Below the pieces are notes generated by a model. That model was not told where the DNA came from. It made no database searches and saw only the letters and a list, made by a program, of their open reading frames with translations. A program made the translations under genes and the position numbers. A stretch of 14,476 nt of DNA. It comes from a bacterium. GTDB taxonomy: Bacteria; UBP18; UBA7526. Shown one piece after another: positions 1 to 5,431 of this stretch. The stretch lies in NCBI GenBank assembly GCA_018903055.1, contig JAHIPW010000105.1:1-14476 (forward strand). Reading direction: 5' to 3'. Each line of letters starts with the position of its first letter. Within the stretch, counting starts at the first letter, position 1.

Positions 1-106
1 AAGCTTTAGCGCGCCGTTATCTGTCGCTAGACAGAAACGGGGCAAGCTTTAGCGCGCCGTTATCTGTCGCTAGACAGAAACGGGGCAAGCTTTAGCGCGC
101 CGTTAT
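1..106. repeat. 43-bp tandem repeat, two full copies plus a 20-bp partial copy
   Basis: Copies lie at 1-43, 44-86 and 87-106 and the first two are identical. Each unit carries a hairpin: CTGTC / GCTA loop / GACAG, extended outward by CCGTT / AACGG with one bulged base (14-40 and 57-83). There is no T-run, so it is not a standard intrinsic terminator. The unit ends in AACGGGGC, an end shared with other small repeats at 1775 and 2737. The partial third copy encodes the last residues and stop codon of the histidine kinase. The array starts at base 1, so it may extend outside the window. Confidence 0.9.
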
Positions 107-1594
107 TTGGCGGGCAGGCAGGATAATTCTAAACTCTACTCCCGCCCCCTTCCTATTTCTCATTTCAATCTCTCCTCCGTGATCCTTAATAATCCCATAA
201 CTTACTGAGAGCCCCAGACCCACTCCCTGGCCCGGCTCCTTGGTAGTGAAGAAGGGTTCAAAGAGCTTATCCATATGCTCCTCTGGGATCCCAGAACCAG
301 TGTCTAAGAAGGTGGCCTCCACCTTCCTTCCCCGGGCAATGTTCCTGGTAGTAATGAATAGCTTCCCTCCCTCGGGCATGGCATCCCGGGCATTGGTCAC
401 CATATTTAAGAATACCTGCTGCAATTGATTGAAATTCCCGGTAACTTTTGAGAGCCGGGAACTTAGATCTTTCACAATCTCTATATTCTGTAGTTTAGTC
501 TGGTGGTTGACTAAGGCGAGGGTGGCCTCGATGGCCTTATTGACATCCACCTCCCTGAACTCCCCTTTTGTCTGACGGGAGAAATTTAATAGCCCGGAGA
601 CAATCTCCTTACAGTGAAGGGCAGCCTCCTCAATAGCCTTTAAATCCTTATATATTTGGTCATCTTCCTTGGTATCTAACAGTGCCGCCTGGGCGAAGCC
701 CAGGATCCCCCCTAAGGGGTTATTCAGTTCATGGGCTACCCCTCCGGCCAATCTGCCTGCGGCCGCCATCTTTCCCGATTGGACGAGCTGCTCCTGGGTA
801 GCCCGTAACTCTCTATAGGCTTTCCTTAGACCCTCTTCCAACTTGGCTTTCTTTGTTACATACTCCACCAGACTCACTGTTCCAATGATGTTATTCTCCC
901 TATTCTTTAGGGGATGGGAGCGGATGTTGATGATCACCTCCTCTTTAACCAGAGGGGGTCGATATCTTATGTTGCTATTGTGGGTGGGTGATCCGGTCTC
1001 TACGAGATGGGAGAGGTTCGCCCTCCAATCGAAATCCTCTGTAGGAGGAAAGATTTCCCAGAAGTATCTCTTCAGAATCTCACTCTTTGATAGATCAATG
1101 TGGGCCTCTAATTCTTTATTGACTCCAGTTAGCTTACCCCATCTATCAGTAGTAACGATCCCTTCAGTGATACTTTCTACAATATTCTCATTATACTCTT
1201 TTAGATAGAATAACTGGCTCCTATAACGAAGGCCGATTCCGGATATTTTTCCCACAATAAAGGCCACCAGGTTAAGAGAGATAACCTTTATTAAGAAGTC
1301 TCTGTCTAAGAAAGCTTCCCGTTCCTCAGGAAAACTAACTAAGACAATGGCGTAGAGGATACTTACGGTACCGGAGATTATTAAGCCCCCTTTTAAGCCA
1401 TAATAGATGGCTCCGGCCAGAATGGGAAGGTAGTAGATGTAGAAGAAGAAGTCCCTCAGTCCATAATCCATATAGAGGTACCAGGACAAGGCAATACAGA
1501 CCAAGAGGGTCAAAGTGACCATCATCCTCTTGAACTGCTCTTCTGGATAGAAGATACCCGGGACCGGTTTGGTCTTATTGGTTCTGGGACTCAT
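92..1594 (-). CDS. Membrane-anchored PAS-domain sensor histidine kinase (NtrB-like)
   Basis: This is an inner-membrane sensor kinase that should autophosphorylate a histidine and pass the phosphate to a response regulator. Residues below are numbered from the upstream in-frame TTG at 1618. They show about four hydrophobic segments (33-125), a PAS-like domain (about 142-255), a short coiled linker (256-282), the HisKA H-box with His296 in [10 protein letters not shown], and an HATPase domain with N-box N405/N409, G1 box DTGSG at 439, F-box FEPFFTTK and G2 box GQGVGLGL. I chose the ATG at 1594 (residue 9) over the TTG because it has a GGGGGA element upstream; the protein is then 500 aa. No response regulator is adjacent, so it appears orphan. 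Its last residues (QITAR) and stop codon come from the partial 43-bp repeat copy. The signal sensed is unknown. Confidence 0.93.
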   Translation of the reverse strand: MSPRTNKTKPVPGIFYPEEQFKRMMVTLTLLVCIALSWYLYMDYGLRDFFFYIYYLPILAGAIYYGLKGGLIISGTVSILYAIVLVSFPEEREAFLDRDFLIKVISLNLVAFIVGKISGIGLRYRSQLFYLKEYNENIVESITEGIVTTDRWGKLTGVNKELEAHIDLSKSEILKRYFWEIFPPTEDFDWRANLSHLVETGSPTHNSNIRYRPPLVKEEVIINIRSHPLKNRENNIIGTVSLVEYVTKKAKLEEGLRKAYRELRATQEQLVQSGKMAAAGRLAGGVAHELNNPLGGILGFAQAALLDTKEDDQIYKDLKAIEEAALHCKEIVSGLLNFSRQTKGEFREVDVNKAIEATLALVNHQTKLQNIEIVKDLSSRLSKVTGNFNQLQQVFLNMVTNARDAMPEGGKLFITTRNIARGRKVEATFLDTGSGIPEEHMDKLFEPFFTTKEPGQGVGLGLSVSYGIIKDHGGEIEMRNRKGAGVEFRIILPARQITAR

Positions 1595-1637
1595 TGAATA
1601 TTTCCCCCGAAGATACAATATTTATCTTACCTTGAAT

Positions 1638-1666
1638 AGTTTATCACATTTTTTTGAAGAAATCAA
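1638..1666 (-). promoter_or_regulatory. Putative sigma-70-type promoter of the histidine kinase
   Basis: On the minus strand TTGATT (1661-1666) and TAAACT (1638-1643) are separated by 17 bp. A TG lies one base before the -10, giving an extended -10 form. Each hexamer matches the consensus at 4 of 6 positions. The -35 abuts the outer edge of the palindromic element at 1667, so insertion of that element may have affected or created this promoter. This is inference from motif and spacing only. Confidence 0.35.
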
Positions 1667-1775
1667 GCCCCGTTAGAAATTCTTTAACCAATGTGATTTT
1701 ACTATCTAAAATGTCATCATCTCCTTAGGACGAAATATTTAAGAGAATACATCTATGAAAATTTCTAAACGGGGC
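1667..1775. mobile_element. 109-bp MITE-like palindromic element
   Basis: The two ends are inverted copies: GCCCCGTTAGAAATT at 1667-1681 and AATTTCTAAACGGGGC at 1760-1775, differing by one base insertion. The interior is AT-rich and has no coding potential. Only a possible AA duplication flanks it. The right end overlaps the last four codons and the stop of the uvrA remnant. It is too short to encode a transposase, so if mobile it would need one supplied from elsewhere. Its ends resemble those of the 43-bp repeat and of the palindrome at 2711-2737. Confidence 0.6.
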
Positions 1776-2036
1776 AAGCCAAAATTTTCTTTAGCAGTTG
1801 TCCGGTGTAGGATTCCTTCTTTCTGGCCACTTTCTCTGGGGTACCGGAGGTAACAATAAAGCCCCCTTCTTCCCCTCCCTCTGCCCCTCAGCATAGAGAG
1901 TATCGAAAGCCAAGGAACTTTTTCCAGAACCCGAGAGTCCAGTAATAACCACTAACTTATTTCTGGGTATCTCAAGGTCGACATTTTTGAGGTTATGCTC
2001 CTTTGCTCCTTTTATGATAATGGCTTCTCTTTTCAT
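1765..2036 (-). pseudogene. uvrA: uvrA remnant: N-terminus joined to C-terminus by an internal deletion
   Basis: Intact UvrA is the roughly 940-residue ABC-type damage-recognition ATPase of nucleotide excision repair. Here only the first 53 residues remain (1878-2036), including Walker [10 protein letters not shown] and the following [12 protein letters not shown]. They run directly into a sequence that, read one frame over from 1881 to the TAG at 1765, is the family C-terminus: [16 protein letters not shown], then [12 protein letters not shown]. About 850 residues are missing. The junction lies in GAGG-rich sequence present on both sides, consistent with microhomology-mediated deletion. The apparent 81-residue reading frame ending at 1791 is therefore a frameshifted hybrid and not a working protein. 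The last codons (ACPV and stop) come from the adjacent palindromic element. A functional uvrA presumably exists elsewhere in the genome. Confidence 0.88.
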
Positions 2037-2082
2037 TTTATAAAGTTTGCCCCCAAGGAATTAGATATCATAGGTATAATCT

Positions 2083-2709
2083 TCATCTTAGTCTCCCAAT
2101 GCTCCTTATAATCTGCATAATGAGTCCGCTGAATAGAGGAACGGTCAGGTTATCCTTCCTTCCTGGTGAGAAGAGCTCCACAATGGATGCTGTTAGAGCA
2201 CCGATGAGAAGAATGCCAAAACTTAACTTTAATCTTAAAACTAAGAGAACAATTCCTATTAAGAGGCAGGCAAGAAGGGACCCTAAACCCCCCTCCAGGC
2301 TCTTTCCCTTTATTCTAATCCTTCCCCACTTCTTTCCCACGAGAGAGGCGGCTAAGTCCCCACAGGCCAGAAAGCATAGACTGGCAATGGCAATCCCCTT
2401 CTCAAATAATAGAACGGAGAGAAAGGCGCCGGAGATATAATAGGGATTACCGGAGAAGCTATTTCTCTCTTCTTCCTTGATAATTGTTTTGAAATATTTG
2501 AATATCCGTTCATTTAATCTTGGATAATGAAGTCGAAGAAAGTCAGCGAGAAAGAAGAAAATAAAGAAAATTCCAAAAACAATTAGGGAAATCTTCTTAC
2601 TTGTGAAATAATAGATCGCCGGAAGAAGTAATCCTCCCAAAAGGTGCCATAAAGAGCGTATCGGTTTATTCAAGATATCCTCGCTATGCTCGGAAAGACG
2701 CAGATGCAT
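2083..2709 (-). CDS. Membrane lipid kinase of the SEC59/DGK1/VTE5 family (dolichol/diacylglycerol/phytol kinase-like)
   Basis: Family members are integral membrane enzymes, often CTP-dependent, that phosphorylate a lipid alcohol such as diacylglycerol, polyprenol or phytol. The protein has several hydrophobic helices and the family signature GDLAASLVGKKWG followed by KSLEGG. The natural substrate cannot be read from sequence. The start is uncertain. The frame stays open to a TTG at 2829, but that stretch lies upstream of a good promoter (2776-2804) and partly reads through a small repeat. The first ATG is at 2709 (208 aa). A TTG at 2673 has a better GAGG site 5 bases upstream and would give 196 aa. 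It stands apart from the fak/pls genes, behind their terminator, but fits the lipid theme. Confidence 0.8.
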   Translation of the reverse strand: MHLRLSEHSEDILNKPIRSLWHLLGGLLLPAIYYFTSKKISLIVFGIFFIFFFLADFLRLHYPRLNERIFKYFKTIIKEEERNSFSGNPYYISGAFLSVLLFEKGIAIASLCFLACGDLAASLVGKKWGRIRIKGKSLEGGLGSLLACLLIGIVLLVLRLKLSFGILLIGALTASIVELFSPGRKDNLTVPLFSGLIMQIIRSIGRLR

Positions 2710-2710
2710 A

Positions 2711-2737
2711 CCCCGTAAAGTTGCTACGCACCAACGG
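2711..2737. repeat. Small palindrome with CCCCGT/ACGGGG arms
   Basis: CCCCGT (2711-2716) and ACGGGG (2731-2736) form a short stem around a 14-base centre. GCAGGCAGGCG follows. The ACGGGGC end matches the ends of the 43-bp repeat and of the 109-bp element. It lies in the predicted leader or N-terminal coding region of the lipid kinase. Confidence 0.5.
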
Positions 2738-2775
2738 GGCAGGCAGGCGTTGTCATCCGTTTGAATCTGTTTTTT

Positions 2776-2804
2776 ATAATAGCATACCGCTCTGAATAAT
2801 GCAA
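2776..2804 (-). promoter_or_regulatory. Putative extended -10 promoter of the lipid kinase gene
   Basis: On the minus strand TTGCAT (2799-2804) and TATTAT (2776-2781) are 17 bp apart, with TGC immediately before the -10, an extended -10 motif. TATTAT matches the consensus at 5 of 6 positions. Transcription would begin near 2769. That rules out the TTG at 2829 and supports a lipid kinase start at 2709 or 2673. Confidence 0.5.
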
Positions 2805-2865
2805 AAAATTTTCGAAATGTTCTTTCCAAATTCTTATGTTTTTTGATAAAAGTTGGGCGCGTTTT

Positions 2866-2897
2866 CCCGCTTTAGCGGGATCCCGCTTCTGGCGGGG
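2866..2897. repeat. Two adjacent GC-rich hairpins
   Basis: CCCGC/TTTA/GCGGG (2866-2879) is followed by CCCGC/TTCT/GGCGGG (2882-2896). Neither has a T-run on the minus strand, but they lie immediately past the terminator and could act as an RNA-stabilising or backup termination structure. They look like members of a dispersed CCCGC hairpin repeat. Confidence 0.55.
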
Positions 2898-2916
2898 CAC
2901 TTGCCCCCTCTAATAA

Positions 2917-2960
2917 CAAAAACCCGCCCTGTCTGCCGCCAGGCAGGCGAAAAGGCGGGC
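2917..2960 (-). terminator. Intrinsic terminator of the fak/pls transcript
   Basis: On the minus strand CCCGCC (2954-2959) pairs with GGCGGG (2923-2928), with an inner GCCTGCC-type stem between them, followed by TTTTTG. It begins about 50 bases after the stop of the second plsY-like gene. This is the clearest terminator in the window. Confidence 0.8.
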
Positions 2961-3010
2961 ATTTGAAAGTGAGAAGAGAAGTTAAATAAAAAACAGTTTT
3001 CGGTAGAGAG

Positions 3011-3616
3011 TTAAGGCTCTTGTCTTCTTTCTGTGAGCCTCTTTATGGGAGGAATCTGTCTTATGATTACTACGGCAAAGAGGAGAAGGGTGAGGAAGAA
3101 TAATGGATGGGGCTCTTTGAATCTCATCCAGGTCAAAATAGGCATCAGGATATAGCCGACCATTGCTCCATAGGCCACAGTGGCTTTCCTTCTCTTCAAG
3201 ATAAGCCACGAGCCCAGGCCAACCGCTACAGCAATTAGGAAAACAATCCCGAATTCTTTAGGCAATAGGATAAGAAATGCACCCATGGTCGTCCCCAGAC
3301 CCATTCCTCCTCTGAATTGTAGAAATATCGGCCAGTTATGGCCCAAGATGACTGCCAGAACAACTAAAATTATAGGAGTATAATCGGGAAGAAAGAGCAC
3401 TTTTGCCAGATATACCGGGAGGACTGCCTTGCCAATATCCAAGAGGGCAACCAATGCCCCCCATTTAGGACCCAACTGCCTCCAGGCGCCGGCCACCCCT
3501 GGGTTATCATACTTCCTGATGTCGATCTTTTTTACCGTTCTACCCAAGATATAGGCCCAGTTTACAGAGCCTAATAAATAAGCAAGGATTATCATAAAGA
3601 TGGTTTTGACAATCAT
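3011..3616 (-). CDS. plsY: PlsY-like glycerol-3-phosphate acyltransferase, second of a tandem pair
   Basis: PlsY is a membrane enzyme that transfers an acyl group from acyl-phosphate to sn-glycerol 3-phosphate, giving lysophosphatidate. At 201 residues the length is typical for the family. The family layout is visible: GSVNWAYILGR near the N-terminus, IDIR at 31-34, LDIGKAVLPV around 59-68 and GHNWPIFLQFRGG at 92-104, with several membrane helices. Two conserved motifs are altered. The SGNIGATN loop reads YDNPGVAG, and the GGKG of motif 2 reads GGMG (103-106). The start overlaps the stop of the upstream paralogue by 4 bp (ATGA), implying coupled translation. A C-terminal basic tail follows the last helix. 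The fold assignment is firm. Whether it has normal PlsY activity is open. Confidence 0.85.
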   Translation of the reverse strand: MIVKTIFMIILAYLLGSVNWAYILGRTVKKIDIRKYDNPGVAGAWRQLGPKWGALVALLDIGKAVLPVYLAKVLFLPDYTPIILVVLAVILGHNWPIFLQFRGGMGLGTTMGAFLILLPKEFGIVFLIAVAVGLGSWLILKRRKATVAYGAMVGYILMPILTWMRFKEPHPLFFLTLLLFAVVIIRQIPPIKRLTERRQEP

Positions 3617-4266
3617 TTCTTCTCCTTAAGCGACGCCTTAATAATGGGAATAAGTTTTCGGGGGACGTTGAGGACCTGCCTTATGGCAGCCAAAAAGAGT
3701 AATAAGAGGCTTAAAATAAAGAGAGCATCAACATCAGGTCCATAGAAGGGCTTTACTAAAAAGGGGAGGAGTAATAGGGCAGCAGCTCCGCCACCTGGTG
3801 CAGTGGACTTGGCTTTCTTGAAGATGGGTAGTTTCCACATAATGAAGCCAGCCAGGATACCAAAGGGTAGAACGATGGCCAACGTCTTGGGCATAAGGCA
3901 GGCAAGTATTCCCACACCACAGGCTAAGCCTCCTCCGCCGCTGAACTTAAAGAATATGGGCCAGTTGTGACCAGCCACAGCGGCTACTGCCACAAAGACC
4001 ACTGGCCAATACTCGTAAGCAATAGGAGGATCAGAAAGAAACATCCTCATAGCAATTAGAGTGGGAATGGCCGCCTTGGCGGCATCTAAAAAACCGACCA
4101 GGAAAGCCCATTTCTTTCCCATGATGCGATATATCGTTCCCCCTCCCGGATTCCCATAATTCCGGATATCAATCCCTCTTACCATTTTGGCGATGATGTA
4201 GGCCCAGAGTAAGGAGCCCAATAGATAACTTCCCACAACCATCAGAATGACCTTGGTAATGAACAT
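3613..4266 (-). CDS. plsY: PlsY-like glycerol-3-phosphate acyltransferase, first of a tandem pair
   Basis: This is a membrane acyltransferase-fold protein of 217 residues, paralogous to the gene immediately downstream. It has GSLLWAYIIAK (17-27), GIDIRNYGNPGGG (31-43), DAAKAAIP (61-68), GHNWPIFFKFSGG (99-111) and a long hydrophobic C-terminal half. The motif 1 loop SGNIGATN becomes YGNPGGGT, and motif 2 GGKG becomes GGGG (110-113), so the lysine is lost, as it is in the partner. A strong GAGGAGG ribosome site precedes the ATG at 4266. Upstream lies a 215-bp non-coding stretch filled with GTTACTA repeats. Its place after fakA and the degV-like gene suggests acyl-phosphate as donor. An alternative is a specialised or regulatory PlsY homologue. 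Confidence 0.85.
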   Translation of the reverse strand: MFITKVILMVVGSYLLGSLLWAYIIAKMVRGIDIRNYGNPGGGTIYRIMGKKWAFLVGFLDAAKAAIPTLIAMRMFLSDPPIAYEYWPVVFVAVAAVAGHNWPIFFKFSGGGGLACGVGILACLMPKTLAIVLPFGILAGFIMWKLPIFKKAKSTAPGGGAAALLLLPFLVKPFYGPDVDALFILSLLLLFLAAIRQVLNVPRKLIPIIKASLKEKK

Positions 4267-4312
4267 CCTGCCTCCTCACTCTTTCACGGATTAGCGGGGG
4301 AAATAAGTAAAG

Positions 4313-4457
4313 GTTACTAGCAGTTACTAATAGTTACTAAACAGTTACTAAACAGTTACTAACAGTTACCACTGATTAGTATAAAAGCAACCGTTAGTAA
4401 CAGCGAAGCGTAGTAACCGATAGTAACAGTCCCAATCTTTTATTGGGACGTAGTAAC
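4313..4457. repeat. Helically phased GTTACTA repeat array with inverted second half
   Basis: The 215-bp gap between the degV-like gene and the first plsY-like gene has no coding sequence. GTTACTA occurs exactly at 4313, 4323, 4333, 4344 and 4355, with a partial GTTACC at 4365, so the spacing is 10-11 bp. The inverted form TAGTAAC occurs at 4395, 4411, 4421 and 4451. A perfect 8-bp hairpin, GTCCCAAT/CTTTT/ATTGGGAC, sits at 4429-4449. The array may be a set of protein-binding sites on one face of the helix, a cruciform-forming element, or a dispersed non-coding repeat. Confidence 0.85.
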
Positions 4458-4481
4458 CGTTACCCTTCCTTCTAGTCCCTG

Positions 4482-5348
4482 CTACTTCACTAAGTAGTAT
4501 CCAATTCCCCAGCCGCCTGGTCCCAGGTGAACGATCTCACATCTCATCTTTCCTATAATGATCTCTTCGCAGTCTATATTCTTCTTTAACGCCTCTTTAA
4601 GTGCCTCTGTTGCTTCTGGATTATCACCCACATCGGCAATCAAGGCCTTAATCCTCTTGGCCCTAGACTTCTCCATATCAGCCTTTATGGTCTCGATCAT
4701 CTTCTGATTTGCCTGTTGGATATTCCTTCCTCTCCCCAATGGCTCTACAGTCTGTGTTCCATACCTCAAGATTGCTATGGGGATGACCTTCATCAAAGAG
4801 CCCAAGAGAGCCCTTGCCTTCCCTATCCTTCCTCCTCTATGGAGATATTCCAGGTTAGGGAGGGCCATGATGAGAGCGCTTCGAGAAGCAACCTCCTGGG
4901 CAATCTTGGCCACCTCATCCTTGCTCTTTCCTTCCCTGGCTGCCCGGGCAGCCTCTAAGACTGCTAATCCCATAGGATGGGCGATAAGCATAGTATTAAC
5001 CACAGTTACATCTGCTCCTTCTATCTTATTAGCTGCCTCCCTTGCTGCATCAACCGTGGGTTGGCTAAATATTCCTCCTGCTATGGTGATGTTCACAATG
5101 GACTTCCCTTCAGCCATTAATTTTCTATAGACTTCAGCAAACCTCTCAACGTTCATTGCTGCTGTCTTGGGGAAGCCTTTCGATGCTTTTACCTCTGTCA
5201 GGAAATCTTCTGGACTTATCGTCTCGCCAACCCGGTACTCCTTTCCCTCTAAAGTCACAGGGTGAAAGAGCATAGTTATCTCGAGTTCCTTCAAGAGATT
5301 ATCGGGTAACGCATTGGGACAACAAGTAACAATGGCAACCTTTGCCAT
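4482..5348 (-). CDS. DegV family protein, FakB-like fatty-acid-binding subunit (divergent)
   Basis: DegV/FakB proteins bind a fatty acid and present it to FakA for phosphorylation. The 288-residue length is normal. Family features are IVT at the N-terminus, LEYLHRGGRIGKARALLGS in the second half, VIPIA and a C-terminal HLGPGGWGIGYY. Several ligand-site motifs are unusual. The expected IVTDSTADLP reads IVTCCPNALP, the TSQPS loop reads KTAAMN (Thr62 kept), and SGTYQSA reads IFSQPTVDA. This could mean a different acyl chain or ligand. The ATG has an ideal AAGGAG site. The gene sits 83 bp downstream of fakA, which supports partnership with it. Confidence 0.85.
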   Translation of the reverse strand: MAKVAIVTCCPNALPDNLLKELEITMLFHPVTLEGKEYRVGETISPEDFLTEVKASKGFPKTAAMNVERFAEVYRKLMAEGKSIVNITIAGGIFSQPTVDAAREAANKIEGADVTVVNTMLIAHPMGLAVLEAARAAREGKSKDEVAKIAQEVASRSALIMALPNLEYLHRGGRIGKARALLGSLMKVIPIAILRYGTQTVEPLGRGRNIQQANQKMIETIKADMEKSRAKRIKALIADVGDNPEATEALKEALKKNIDCEEIIIGKMRCEIVHLGPGGWGIGYYLVK

Positions 5349-5396
5349 CTTAAATCTCCTTAATAATTAGCTACAATCTTCAAGCTTCTTTTTATA

Positions 5397-5431
5397 GCCT
5401 GTAGCCTGCGGCTTGTGGCCTGTGGCTTATT
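5397..5431. repeat. Degenerate 7-bp tandem repeat, five units
   Basis: Five heptamers lie in exact register between fakA and the degV-like gene: GCCTGTA, GCCTGCG, GCTTGTG, GCCTGTG and GCTTATT. The tract begins directly after the fakA stop codon. No coding, promoter or terminator role is visible. Confidence 0.75.

Noticed and set aside
1-106. Possible CRISPR array
   Set aside because: The 43-bp units abut each other with no spacers, and no cas genes are present.
843-1208. Plus-strand open frame of 121 codons, and the other plus-strand frames across the window
   Set aside because: They lie antisense inside well-supported minus-strand genes and show no family motifs or ribosome sites of their own.
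1791-2036. Intact 81-residue ATP-binding protein
   Set aside because: The tail after residue 53 is an out-of-frame reading of the UvrA C-terminus, so it is a pseudogene.
2982-3209. Minus-strand 75-codon frame
   Set aside because: It overlaps the 3' end of the second plsY-like gene in another frame and has a low-complexity, non-family sequence.
4429-4449. Perfect hairpin as a terminator after the degV-like gene
   Set aside because: There is no T-run on the minus strand after the stem. It is more likely part of the repeat array.
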